From assembly GCF_030936135.1 (NCBI RefSeq), contig NC_082610.1, forward strand, positions 19,168,428 to 19,232,427: a DNA stretch of 64,000 bases. The letters run 5' to 3'. The stretch comes from Gavia stellata (Eukaryota; Chordata; Aves; Gaviiformes; Gaviidae). Within the stretch, counting starts at the first letter, position 1, and the number at the start of each line of letters is the position of its first letter. This document shows positions 38,701-53,700 of the stretch, in pieces. The notes beneath the pieces are model-generated. The model was not told the DNA's origin, did not search any database, and saw only the letters and a program-made list of their open reading frames with translations. Position numbers and translations under genes: made by a program.

Positions 38701-41700
38701 AAAATATTTTTACACATTCATAACTTTTCTACTTATTTTAATATTATAACATGTAGAATATTTATAAATATAAAATATATATGTAACACATATGTATTTC
38801 ATATATAATCCAGTATAATATAGAATACATATATACAATATATGTGAAATATATAATCTAAGAAGTATTTTCTACTTATTTTCTTTTCATATTCTTAGCA
38901 TTATAAAGATAACCATGTGTAATATATACCACTTTCTTCATATGAATGCTACTTAATAGAAGACTTAAAGTTGAATATTTAGTTCTTGCTGTAGAATTGT
39001 ATAATTTTGTGCAAATATTTCTCAGAATTTCTCAAAATTACATGGTCACTATAATGAGTTAACTGCAGGAATAATGTAGAGGTGTACTGCAGAAGCAGAA
39101 GGAAACTGTTGATTCAGTATTAAATACAATTAAGAAAGGTTGCAAAGAATGGTTTTAAATAATTTGAGCATTCCCTCAAACTAGATTTCTTACCTTCAGT
39201 TTACACTACTGTGGTCAGTTACTTAAAATGGCAGTAACTGCCTTTTATGTTTTCAGAATTTGGTCTAGAACTGTTGGGTTTTCTTTGCAAGGAAATGAGG
39301 AGGTTCTCCAGGGAGCAATGATTAATAAGCTCTATTATTTTTTTCCCCTGGAAAAACCATGGTGAAACAGTGGAGACTGAGATTATAAGAAATGCTGTAC
39401 TCATTTCTACATCCTTGATTATGGTCGTCTTTAGCAGCTGAAGCTGCTGGATGAATTGGTGGCTCCAGCAGAATTCATCAGTTTCAAGTAAAATTATATG
39501 CTATTAGCTGATGAAAAGGCTCTCTCTTTCAGGCAATTTTCAGTCCCTTCCAGAGATTTTTTAGTTATATTAAAGAGTATTCATGCATACCTGAAGCAGT
39601 AGTTGTGGGCTGACTTGTAGAAAATGTAAACGGGATTGTAGACATGCCACATCTAAAGATATTTCTGTTTATTGTTCCATTGACGTCACATGTTGCACTG
39701 AAACACCATCCAGTTCCATCTGTGGTGCTGTAGATGAGTTCACCATATTTATAGCTGTTCCCTTCGTAAATGCAGTGGCATGCTGTAATTCAGAAGTTGT
39801 TTATTGTCAGGCATCTATGAAAAGATAATATCCAGTATTTCATTTTCTTAATAAATCTTCTTAGATGTCTTACCTTTATCGTCAAACTTGCACTGTAAAC
39901 CTTCTGATGTGCATTCACTGAAATAAAAAACATTAAAAACCCATATTTTTTGATTATGAGGTAATTTTATTAGTCATCTTTCTGCCAGATACTAGCATCA
40001 AAAGACAGGACACTTTATTTGTGTTTATTCCTTGAGTGTCGAGTTCATGTTGGCTTCTTTTTTGCCATTTTTTTTCCAAAATCTTTTTTTATTAAACCCA
40101 CACTTATAAGTAGAAGTGAAGCTAAATGCTATGCCAAGCTACAGGTAGAAGTCTTATGGAAGACTTTCCTTCTTTCCTCCTTATCACTTTCCTTGCACTT
40201 GCAATGTTTTTGTACTAAAAGCAGGCTAAAAAGGGAAAGAGTCTAAATACTACAAGTAGTGTAAGAATGTAATAAAATCCTTGGAAGCAGACCCCTATTA
40301 GATATCTATACTCCTGGAACAATATTTTTCCTGCCATAGGAATGGGAAATAGAGAAAGCCTGGTCATAAAGGACTTACTGTTCTTGTTGTATCTTTATGC
40401 TGAGGATTTACAAAATAATCAGGAACAAGTTCAACAGAATATAAAATCACATAAGAACTTCCTACTACTAATATAATAAGAAAACAGGCTTTAGACAGTA
40501 AGGCATTATTTTCACACAGGCAGCATAAACTAGTCCTGTCATGTAACAGGAACATGCAATTTCCCACTGCTGTTTTGATCATTTTTCCTTGTATACGATT
40601 AGGCTGGTATGTTAAGTCTTACCATAAACGACATTCATCCCGTCTATATATCTTTCCATCTTCATTATCATAACAGTCACAGAGACTGACGCACTTCATC
40701 TGATCCTCATGAAAATATGGCTTGTCTGGCGGGCAGTTAGGGTAGCAGCCTGAAGGAAGGAAAAGGGCATACAGAAGGTAGAAAAGGTGAGAATAAGCTA
40801 AAGTTTTATATAGTTTTATATAAAGTTTATATAGAATAGTTTTATATAAAGTTTATATAGAATAGCTAAAGTTTTATTTGTGCAGAACATGCTTGCAGGT
40901 CTTGTTTTTAACAGTCGTAATTTCTACTACTTAATTTTTTCCAATAATTCTAGGAAGTAATGCAGAGTACTAGCATCAGTAGAGCCCACCCACAAGGACT
41001 TGGTCGTAGAGATGTTTTTAATTCCCATATCCCTACTCTGCCTCCATTCATGCGGATGCAATGATGTTGAAGTGAACTGAATGGTGCAAATGCAGCTGAT
41101 GGGGGAAATACATTCTGTTAAAGAATATTAAAAATATAATAAAATGTGCCCACTTAAAGGTACTTGCAGCTCTTTTTTACCTTCTAAACCTGGCAAGTTG
41201 TGGAGGCATTTTCCGCTTGGGTTCCTACAGGTCTTCATACAGGAGGCTCCACAAGGCTTATAGTGCCATTCACATTCCCCTTGTTGATTGTAGTAATCAC
41301 AGAACAGTGCTAAGGAGAAACAGAAATTTGGACATGTTCAGAAAAAAATAAGAGCTTTTTTTGACTCATGTCTGTTCATCATATCCCTGAAATGCTGCTT
41401 GGACAGTCTTGAAAATAGTGAATGAATAGGTGAAATTGTGTGACCATCAAAACAGCTTAGTGTGAGAAGTCTACACAGTGAGATTACAATGCACATATGT
41501 AAGACATGCAGAGTGTGTGTTTAAGGACATCAGCAAGGCACTGTACATTTCACAACGTTCTCAGAAGAAGTGTTTATGACATAAAACTCACGACAGATTG
41601 ATGGGGTTCTCCAGGCTACGCAGACACCAACTTCACTACATGCTTGAGCATAGGCAGCTACTGCTGTACAGAAGCAATCACAGTCTCCTCCAGTGTCACA

Positions 41701-44700
41701 TGCACAAGCATCCGTCACACATGCTTGGTAATATTTTGCTGGTTCAACCTGTTATTAAAAATAAATGTACTACTATACATCCTGCCTTCTAAATTCTTTC
41801 TTAGCTTTGCTAGGGTAATTTTCTTAAAATTGTAATATCTCAGAAGAAAGGCCTACATCAGTAATTTCTTTATATACACCATTAAACACCAGAGGTGATG
41901 CCAGATGATACATCCAAATCGCGTATTGACAGATTTTTAGACACCCAGACTTGTGTCCTAGTGGAAGATTAGATCCATGTTCCCAAGCAATATTAGGCAA
42001 CTGAACTTGAAAATGAAGGTCTCTGACAGTGGAAACAACTAAGGTAATAAGAAGAGCACAGAGTTACCCTTCATATTTTAGTATGTACTTAGTGTCAGAT
42101 AAAGGCTATGCTGATACTTCATTACTATGTTATTATTTCATTAGGCTGTGTTCTGTACATGGTATATGAGAATTTTTATTCAAGTCACACTACAAGAAAA
42201 TACACAGTAATTATGAAATTAAGATTCCTTTGTAGGAATATTTCCTGTGTAGGAATATTCCTTTGTAGGTCAATATTTCCTATGAACTAAATGTCCTTTT
42301 CTTTCTTACAGGCAGGGACTATAAATCTGTCCCATTGAGCAGGATTCAGATTGAAGTATTCCTGACCCAGTTCAAAGTGAAACATGCTAATGAATTAGGC
42401 ATGCATGTTAAAATGTATGAGGATAGCAGCTTCAGTAATACACAGACCTAGTCTTTCCACAGTAGACTTCTGCCCTGGTAATACCTGAGAGTGACAGGTG
42501 GCAAAGACGTTGCTGTTGATGATGCTACACTGCTTCTCTGACCAGGACTTTCGATACGGGTTGGTAGAACATGGGTCCTTCACGCTGTAAGCATCAGGAC
42601 ATGTAGAGGATACTTTCCAGCTGTTTCCAAACTCGAGGACATTCTCTACCACAGACTGACTCCTTGTAGTAAAGTCATTGATGCCGTTGCCATCATAATT
42701 TCCACAGAGGCCACAGATCTGGCCCTGCAAAAGAACGTATATAAAATAGTAATGGATGTGAGAAAACTTGAAACAACATCCGAGACTGAAAGAATACTTG
42801 AAATTCAGCTCTTAGAATGGTGCCACTCCGTTCTAACATTCCTGAACATCTTCATCCTTTGTTTCTTCAGCAACAGAACATGACTACTAAGGCGAGAAGG
42901 ATACTGCTGTTGACTTCTCTTCTTTTAAATCTGAACAGTAAAACCATCTTTGTCATTGTAACCTTCTGTCTTTGAGGTATGTCTTTAACAAGGAAACGAG
43001 GACTTGCAGTTAGCCAACTAAGCTTTTAATTTAACCTGTGTTTTATACAACAGATGTACATATAAAAACCAGCCTTACAAAGCTGTAATAAATACTATCA
43101 GTCCAGCCACATAGTCTACTCATTGAGTCTTTACTGCTCACAGGTATAAAAAGAAATGACATTCTCCTTGCACATCCAGAAATATCCCTCATTCTAAATT
43201 TATAGATCTGTAAAACTGTGATAGGCTATAGTAGATGCTATGCTTTCTCTATGAATCTGAGGTGCATACTTTCCATATTACTACTTTTTTTATAAAGTGC
43301 CAGTGGGTGAGGCAGCAAAAGAACCTGCGATATTGAAATAAATTAATATATCTAGTTCTAAATTACACTTAATTTATATATTTAATTGAAATGTCACTGT
43401 GGTACACAATAAGGTAGCAAATTCCTCATTTACTACAGTTTTTAGTACTTATATATCATAAGCTAGGAGAAGGAGTATGACAACAGGAATACATTTTCTT
43501 TATCACCTGTGTAGATTTATGCTTGAAAAATATATGGTAGCCTTTTACAAGAGGCTTTCACTCATAATGCTTCACTTCCTTGTTCTTCAAGTATGATAAT
43601 TTGATTTGTGCGTCAGTGGAAACCCGAAACAACAGATTACTTTCAAGATCAAGACTACTCAACTGATTTCTACACATTGTAGTTATGTAATTTTCATAAG
43701 GTCTGATAACCTTTACCAAGGTTCAGTGGGTAATTTTAACAAAGTCAAGTCCAAAAAAGCGGTTTGCCAACTCAAGTTCTGTCAGGCCAAATAGGCACTG
43801 AAAGCTGCCTTCAGAGCTCAGAACAGCAGCAGGATGATGTCATGTCTTCCTGAGGCACCAAAGGAATGAAAAACAACAGGGGATGTTCTGCAGGAATGCT
43901 AGAGACATCACCTGATTGGGATCTTGGCAGGGTTTCAATAAAATTCACACCTAGTCCAAATCCCGACTGTAAATTGCCATTTAACTGCTAGTTCCACACC
44001 TTAAAATCAGGGCTGAGCTTGATGAAGATGCTGGTTTTCTTGTCCCACATGAGGATCAGTCCACTTGTGGTCTCAATTACCAAGTAAATACCCATATAGC
44101 GGAATGTATATGGCACCTCATGATTTTGTCCTCTCTTTATAACACTGACATGCTCCTCCAAAAGTATAAGTTCATAGCTCTGAAACAGAAGGAAAAGGTG
44201 ATTAGAAAGTAACTCAATAGCTGCAGCTGTGCTCTTAAATATCTTTTTCTGCTTTTAAGAGTACTACGAATAGTTTATATAATGAAAACAAATAATACAA
44301 ATGCGATAAATCAAAACTATATAGTTCAAATCTCAGGTTCCTGAAACTGTGGTAAAAAGGTGTTTTTAATGGCATAGGTCAAAAAAGGGTGTTTTGGTAG
44401 TCATGGAGGAACTACATTGCACAGAATAAAATAATCTTCTGACATGATAGACTAAATTTCTGCTAAAGACAATTTTCCTGTATATCTGTAGTTTGCCCAA
44501 GAGTGGTATAAGATAAGGCGGGAAATGGAAAAGAGAGAAATTTGAGAAGCTCTACCAAATATTTCACTTGAATCTGATTTACGCTTAATTTACAAGTTGA
44601 TTTGCTTTTTAAAATATTTTTCCAACTTCCTTGAAGCAATGGATATCTCAGCTTCTCCTAAGCCCTAAACAGATACAGAAAAAAACCTGGTTTATATGCA

Positions 44701-47700
44701 AAACCTTCTTACCTCTAAGAAAACTTTGATAGATTTTGAGCAAGTTGTCCCAGTGTTGCCACAGGGAATATTTTCAGTGATAACCCTGAAGGTCCCATTG
44801 GCTGTGCCACTTTTCCCACAGTGGTCCTGGGTAGAGAATAACATTTAAAAATATATTATTTTTGTAGACATGATTTTTTGTAGATGTCTCATTTACTATT
44901 GCTAATTATCAGTACCTGGACTAGTGTGTATTCACAGTTTCCATTGAAGCTGAACCTTTTGTCATCAAAGGTATTATAATGACCATCTCCATAAACAGCA
45001 CAAGTGCCCAGACATTGATCTTCGGTGCATTCCCACTTCCTATTCTTGCATACACTAGGAATGAGAATAAAACATTTAATTTTGTGTAGAACAACAACTC
45101 AGTGTTTGTTTGGCAACTCATCCTTGGTAAATGTTATATTGATTCTGGAGTTAAGATAGTCTTTTACATTTTTCATGTAAAGAATTAAAGCAAACTTCTG
45201 TTCTGCTATTCTGAATGCACTAACCGCAAAATAGGATAATACTGAATGAACACTGTAGTCCCAAAGATTTCCTCCGATTCTGTGCTTTGGCCATCTGCCT
45301 ACATCAGAAAGAAACTTGCTCATGCTGTTTAATCAAAAACTAGAAGATCCATCAACTGATGAAAGGTGCAATCCAAATCTTTCCTCACTGCTGGTACTAT
45401 TTAAGATCTTTGGAAAGGCAAACAGTGGAAGCAGGAATGCTACTTCCCAGGAAATATTTACCAGGTGTTACAGTCAACGTTGATCTTTTCCCCAGGCTGA
45501 TATATGGCTTCATTGTGAATACACGGACATTTCTCATCAGAAATACAACCACCATTCTCATCTAACACAAGCCCAGCTGGGCACATGCAGCCAGGTACAC
45601 ATTGCGTGCTATACTGGAAAAGTCAAGAGGAAGATATAATTTCAGAATGCAGTAATCACAACAGAAAAAGGAAGATTAAATTCTCATGAAATGTCTTTAT
45701 ATGGTCTTATTGCTGCCCAGCTTAAATGGGAGAGGACTACCAAGTACTTATAGGACCATGGAACAAAAAGGAAGTTATTAGCCATTGATTTAATAGAATA
45801 TAAATCTGTTAAAGAGAAATGTTTTATGTACGCCAATCCTGATTGGTCTGCTGGAGTCTGTGAAATTTGAAATACATTAATCTGAATTCTTGCTCTGCGT
45901 TAGCTGAAGAAACCTTGTGCTTTGTAGTGGGTGATTCGTGGTTGAATGGAGCTTTAAAAAGAAAATAAGTAATTTTTTTTCAGTTTGGTTGAGTTACATT
46001 GAAATCTGTTTATCTCATATGGTACTTATTTGTGAAATGGCACGTGGCTACCATGCAGCTAGGTGGAGTAATATAATTAGATGTGCAAGAAGTTCACAAT
46101 TGCATCATGGTATGAGAAAGAATGATTTATTCTAGCCAGTTTATAGCCAGTAATTTTCTCCTAAAGAAGTAAAATGTGTGGCAGAGCCCTAGATATTTTC
46201 ACTACTAATTACTGTTACCTACAGTAGCTGAAGAAAGGTAGACATTAATCTTATTAATTAAATTGGATGTTACTTTATTATATTTTGGTCTAAGGGTCCC
46301 ATTGTTAATTCTTCATAACATGATTTCAGGGTTTTTGCTATAAGAACAAAGTATCTGTGTTGTAGATTTAGAGTAGATCAGGTAGATCAATTACTTTAGC
46401 ACCAAGAGGACAGACAAAACCTGGAAGCACCATTTCCTCCAGCCATGACATACTTACACACTCCATATCCAGAGTCTTGCAACTTTTTTGACATTCTGCT
46501 CCAGTTGTTCCTGCAGTGATGTTTCTACAGTCAAAGTAGACCATGGGAGATTCACACACTAGAGGAAGGAAAGAAGAGAGACCAGTCAGAAATTGCACAG
46601 GGTTTATCCCACAGCTGTAGCCATCAAAACCATGTAGAAATTCTTTGGAAATTGTGTATTTCAGTTAGTAGGGACTGCTGTCCCTATTCAATCTGCTAAA
46701 TAGATTCACTTCAGAGCACTTAATTCCCAGAAAAAAACCCACAGTATTTCAGAAAAAAATCTTTATGAGAAAGTGGTCTTATCATTAATGTAGGTTCATT
46801 CCCGCATTTTATGATAACTGTTGCACTCTAGCTAAATGAAAAACACTTCTATTACTTAAAAATCTATTAAGAAAAATCAATTCTTTCAACTCTTTCTGTC
46901 CAAAATCTGGCACAGAGAAAAAGATAAGTGGAAGATTTTTTTTTTACCTGGAGTTGGCTTGGGTTCTCCAATGCAATTCAGTCTTCCCTGGATGCAAGTG
47001 CTGTAAGAGAGGGAAAAGTATTTTTTTTTTTTTCCTCTCAAAACATGTATTGAGACTGAGAGCTTTTTCCTTCTTGTCAAGCTTCAGAATTTTTGAAGGA
47101 ATTTCAGAATGCTCTTTTGCAGTCTCAGGAAAGAATTTCCCTCAATAGCACTACCAGTGCTGCTTTCATATGATATCCATTATTGCTTAAGAGGAAAAAT
47201 CATAGGTTGAAATGAGTGTATGTCTCTGCTTGTTACTTTCTCATAAGACCTCTCCTTGCTGGTGCTGTCATAATTTTATGCTTGAAAAATCATGGAATTA
47301 AATAGGAAATGCACCTAAATACAGCTGCTCTATCAATGTGGAAATATCATAGAACCATAGAATCATTCAGGTTGCAAAAGACCCTTAAGATCATCGAGAC
47401 CAACTGTTAACCCAACACTGCCAAGTCCACCACTAAACTGTGTCCCTAAGCACCACATCTACACATCTTTTAGATACCTCCAGGGATGGTGACTCAATCA
47501 TCTCCCTGGGCAGCCTGTTCCAATGCTTGACAACCCTTTCAGTGAAAAAATTTTCCCTAGTATCTGAACTAAACCTCCCCTGGCACGACTTGAAGCTGTT
47601 TCCTCTTGTCCTATCACTTGTTACTTGGCAGAAGAGACCAACACCCACCTCACCACAACCTCCTTTCAGGGAGTTGCAGCCTCTTCTTCTCCAGGCTAAG

Positions 47701-50700
47701 CAACCCCAGTTCCCTCAGCCGCTCCTCATAAGACTTGTTCTCCAGACTCCTCACCAGCTTCACTGCCTTTCTTTGGGCACACTCAAGCACCTCAATGTCC
47801 TTCTTGTAGTGAAGGGCCCAAAACTGAACACAGGATTCGAGGTGCGGCCTCACTAGTGCCAAGTACAGGGGGACAATCACTTCCCTACTCCTGCTAGCCA
47901 CACTATTTCTGATACAGGCCAGGATGCCGTTGGCCTTCTTGGCCACCTGGGCACACCGCTGGCTCATATTCAGCCGGCTGTCGACCAACACCCCCAGGTC
48001 CTTTTCCGCCTGGCAGCTTTCCAGCCACTCGTCCCCAAGCCTGTAGTGTTGCATGGGGTTGTTGTGACCCAAGTGCAGGACCCGGCACTTGGCCTTGTTG
48101 AACCTCATACAACTGGCCTGGGCCCATCAATCCAGCCTGTCCAGATCCCTCTGCAGAGCCTTCCTACCCTCCAGCAGATCAACACTCCCACCCAACTTGG
48201 TGGTGTCTGCAAAGTTACTGAGGGTGTACTTGATCCCCTTGTCCAGACCATTGATAAAGATATTAAACAGAACTGGCCCCAACACTGAGCCCTGGGGAAC
48301 ACCACTTGTGACTGGCCACCAACTGGATTTAACTCTGTTCACCACCATTCTTTGGGCCCGGCCATCCAGCCAGTTTTCTACCCAGCAAAGACTGTGCCCA
48401 TCGAAGCCATGAGCAGCCAGTTTCTCCAGGAGAGTGCTGTGGGAAACGGTGTCAAAGGCTTTTCTAAAGTCCAGGTAAACAACATCCATACACATTCCCT
48501 CGTCCACTAAGCGGGTGACCTGGTCATAGAAACAGATCAGGTTAGTCAGGCAGGACCTGCCTTTCAGAAGCCCATGCTGACTGGGCCTGGTCACCTGGTG
48601 ATGCCACACGATGATCTGCTCCATAACCTTCCCTGGCATTGAGGTCAGGCTGACAGGCCTGTATTTCCCCGGATTGTCCTTCCGGCCCTTCTTGTAGATG
48701 GGTGTCACATTTGCTAACCTCCAGTCAGCTGGGACCTCCCTGGTTAGCCAGGACTGCTGGTAAATAATTGAAAGCAGCTTGGTGAGCACTTCTGCCAGCT
48801 CCCTCAGTGCCCTTGGGTGGATCCCATCTGGCCCCATAGACTTGTGTATATCTAAGTGGTGTAGCAGGTCACTAACCATTTCCCCTTGGATTATAGGGGC
48901 TTCATTCTGCTCCCCGTCCCTGTCTTCCAGCTCAGGGGAATACATACCATTCTTAAAAGTTGAAAATAAAGTTGAAAAAAATGAGAAAGCATTGTATTTA
49001 AATTCAGGCAAGGCAGGGTGAGACCAGTTTACACGTAGTAGATTCTAATCAGAAAATACATACAGTATTGCTTGAATGTTTTGCAAAAGATTCACTTACC
49101 ATACAAGCCCATTTTCATGGACAACTTCTCCAAATGCTATGGGAGATCCTCGGTAGTAACAGGGGCATTCATTAGCAGGCACACATTTGCCACTCTCATC
49201 CATGTAGGTTCCATTTACGCAGGTGCAGCCATCAACTGGGACAAACTTAATGTTGCATGTGACATCAGGCTCACTCAGAGACCGACAAGTTGGTTGACAG
49301 GAAGAGATGGTATAGCTGTAGCTTAGGGATTTGGGACATGAGGTGGTGTATTTTGCTTAAGAGAGGAAAATAAAATAGGTTTGTTAATTCCAGATGGTAG
49401 TTTCTGGTGGGAAAAAAGAAACCATAGGCAGTAGAAAAACATGTAAACAATACTGTACACCTCTGCCTGTATTGCATCTTTCATGTAGATGTATTTCTGA
49501 ATACTTCCAGAGTTAGACCTGAAAAGCTACTGTACATGTGGAATAAGTGATGTATGCAAAGAAAAAAATATTTTTTCAAATGAAATTTCAGAAAGAAACC
49601 TCCATTTGGCGCTGCCTTTTATTGTCAAGACTTCTAAACCTTTTGAAGTACGAGACAAGATGAATGTCTCCTGGTATGCTGAAAACAGACCTACTGGATC
49701 AGTGGAACCCAGCATGTAGCTTCAGAGACTTTTCATTCGCAAGTGTTCTGGTTAGTATTACTGGTACTGTTATTCTAATGTCACATTTTCTCTACAATAA
49801 CTCACGATACTTAAAGCTGTAGTGAAATTCAAAATTACACAGAAACAGGTGGAGGCACTTCCATAACAGCAGTCTCTTTCCTAAGCAAGCTATGTCTCCC
49901 ATCTATTTGTAGTCACTCTTGCTAGCAATGGATTGATTCTAAGGGAACAGCAGAGAATTACTTCCAGAAGTGCACTTAACCAAATCCCTTCCTCAACACT
50001 TACTGTATTTGTCTAGAAAACAGTATAAAATAATCTCTGATCCACAGTTTTTATTGATGTGTGTTCTTAAGAAAGGGGATAGTTAAGAGTACTTACAGCA
50101 GACATCAGTCCTCCATCCACGCAGCTGGATTCCTTTTGCAGCACAAGCTCTCACATAGGAAGACAGGGCTGCACACAGACAGTCCTCACTATTTTCGCAG
50201 TTACATGTGTCAAACATGCAGTTCTAAGAAAGCAGAGAAAAATAAAGTCTAAGCACTGGTAATATTGTCAATCTAAAAAAAAATGAACCTTATCTTTCTG
50301 GTCTTATGCTCTAATCCTTCTTCAGATACGCTCACTCATAGACAACACTAACATGGCTTTATCACTTTCCAGTCTTTGTCTAAGTTTCCTGGCAGGGGAG
50401 AATGAAGGTAATGGAAATTCAGTCAATGTCTGCAGTTATTATTGGGAAAGTTATTATTGGTCTTAAAGGCTGTTATACATTTAACAGCTAAGTGTTCCTC
50501 TGAACCATATTTACGATGCTGCACAACAACATACAAAGCCCTATTCACAGTACGCAGTCTAGACACATCATTTCACCAGTGTCCATACCTGAATGATGCA
50601 TAGTGAGAAGAAAGATTGGCAAGACACTGATAACAGAATGATGATAATTAGCTAATGCACTTTCTGTGTCAAGTAGTTATTAATGAGTTACAAGTTATTA

Positions 50701-53700
50701 ATGATGAAACAAGCATTTGACGTGCCTTTACGCACACTTCCTACTATATGTGTATATCCATCCAGGAGTAAATAGCTGCCTTTTCATTTGCAAGCAAGTC
50801 AGGATCTTGAAGCCAAGACTGACAACTGAAATAAGGTAATGTTACAACACAAACAGAAACACATGTTGAAAGAAGGAAGTGCTGCAGTACAGAAATGAAA
50901 ATACAGGCATTGCGTAAAACAATAACCATGTCTGGAACAGTCCTTATCTGGTAGCTAGTTGTAATGAACCTATTTCTATTGTTTCTAAAGGGAAAAACAG
51001 TCTAACAAAGTACCGTGTGGTAAACAGAGGGATTCACTGCATAGTGACAATCAGCAAAAGGTCCTTTGCTATCACTTAGTAGTCCACACCAATGCTGAGC
51101 ATATTTTTCTGCAAAGAGACCAAACAATACAAATGCACATTACTCTTCATATTTCATTAGTCACAAAAACACACTGCCCTGGTCTATGAAGCCAGTTCAG
51201 AAATTACATCAAATCTCTCCCTCTCCTGTCTTTTTTCACTCAGCTTGTGGGCTAAGGTTCCTAAAACCAAAGAGGAGGACTCGCTGAAGGGGATGAATAT
51301 CAGATTTCCAGAGATACTGCCGCAATCCAGTCCTCTGACACCAAGTTGTCAGCTTAGACATCCTCTTTGTTTTTAATGACCATACAGTTCCCTTCAGGTA
51401 TGTTTCTATAACTCTTCCTTTACTTTGCTACTTATCCCTAGTGCTTTCATTTTGAGTATTTGTTCCTGATTTCAGACGTATGTTTTTACCAAGTATATAA
51501 GTCTTTATTCGCTTATCTTTGGTTTCCAACGGATGTGTTTTCCTTAGGGATGAGCAAAAAAATAAACCTAGAAAAAATTCTAAGAAACACGCACCATTAT
51601 CAATGCTGAGTGCACAAGGGTTCTCAAAACTGTGCTGGATATTAGGGCATAAAGCCTGAGTTTTCCATGTATTAGCAAATGCTGTTGCTGTTCCTTCAAT
51701 TATTCCACTTATGGCCTTGAAGTCATCCATTTGGTTATCATTGAAATTTCCACAGAGACCTGTTGAAAAGCAGTGAAAAGTTTATACTGCTGATACTAGA
51801 CAAAAGACATTAAGCAAGATGTTCTTATATTTCATTCACTTACCACAGGTCTGGTCTTTGAAAATAGGATCCAGTCGCACAAACACTTGCATGATGGGTG
51901 TGATTTGGATTTCAAGGTGGACGCCAAACTTTGTCTGCATGATGATGAAGAATGTTGAAGGTCTGAACACGGTGACATTAGCTACAGATGAAAAACAGAA
52001 TCATCACTTTCTGAATGAGGTCAAATTCTAGAAACAGTGCATCATTATACTATTCTTCTTGAATTTCTATCACAATTGTTGCAGATTCTGAGGTGAAATA
52101 AAGCCAATCTTTATGAAAATGAATCAGAAATATAAATAAAAATTTACAGTTCAGAATTTGCTTGTAGCTACCAAATTGTTAACTTTATTTGCTGTCTCAA
52201 CATTAAATAGTTGGAGATTACTCTTTTCAAGAGAGTAAGAAGGAAAAACTGTCTGGCACTAAGCATTAAAAAGAATACTTCTATTTTTGTTTCTAAGCTT
52301 GTACAGCGTACATTGGAGCCCTCCCTCCGTTGGAGAGGGAAACTAAGCAGATCTGAAGGTCAGAGGTATTGCATAGAATCATTAGTTATTGAGACAGCAA
52401 AAAGCAAATTTCTGTCTGAGGAAGCGTGAGCACAGGGGTGGTAAGTTAAAAAAAAAAAGAGAAGAGGTAAAAGAGGTAAACATGTCTTCTGTGTTCAATT
52501 TTGGGCAGTGAGAAGGAAGTAAACAAAGGAAGCGATCAAATCAGGAGAGTGTAAATGCTGTTAGCTTCTGTTTGAACTCTTGCCTATGCTTGTACTGTCA
52601 CCCATTTCTTTATGACACCAAACTTCCCACTTCTACTTCAAAAGCACTTGTGTGACTCAGGAAATATCCCAAAGAGGACCGAGGTGTGAACATGCAAGTT
52701 TTGAACAACTCACAGTCCTTTTATCTTCCATAGTTTAAGAAAATAAGCACTGTGGAATTGAAGAAGTTCTGAGCTTATTGCTTACAGACTGTTAGAGAAA
52801 AAAATACCTGCTGAAATGGGCAGCTGGGTGTAGATCGAGTTCACAAACACACCACCATCAGGTTTGACCTCAATGAGCTGATAAGGAAGAGGAACAAGAG
52901 GCAAATGTGAAGGATAACTGTAGCCAAAGAGTAATAATGGTGATGATTCCAGTGATATTAATTAAAAAATATTAAATAAAAAGGGTAGTTTTTTGATTTC
53001 ACCTCCTCCCTCTTCCCACTTTGTACACTTTACTAATTTGCCCTGCCATAAAAGAATTCTTTTTAAAGAGACTTTCTCAAGTCCTTAGGGAATTACATCA
53101 CCTTAGTTTCTTTGAACACATCTTTGTGATGATTTACTTGCCTTACTATTGTACTTGCAGTTTCTAACCCAAAAGCTCATGTTTCTTCCATCTAAATGGC
53201 AGAGAAAATAGCTTTTCTCTGCTTTGTGAGTACAATGTTTTTCTTAATGAACTTCCACAAAGCCAAATTTAGGGCTGATCTGATTTTCATAACAAAATCA
53301 ATTTATTTTCACTTGATTAAAAATAACATGTATTTATCACATATGCTGACCATTTGAGAGAGAAATGCAGTTCCCTGACTAAGGCCTAGTGTCTTTGCTC
53401 CCCATATTTTTAATAGTCGTTTCCCATCCTTATTTTGCATTCTTACAGTTTGTCCTTTATTCATGTTGAGGGTCACTGTCTTTAAGCATGTCTCAGTGTC
53501 TGTTAGGCCACATTTGCGTAGTTCTACCAGGATGGTGAATGTTTCATCTTTACAGTGCTGAAACAAAATGCCAACAGTTATTTCATGAAAGGGTAATTAG
53601 AGAAGCTGTCCCTGTAAAGTTTTCTCTCAACTCTGAAAAAGTATCCCTGTTTCTGGAGAAGATCCAGACTCTCCCAAATCCCAGGCCTTCTTTGGCCTAA

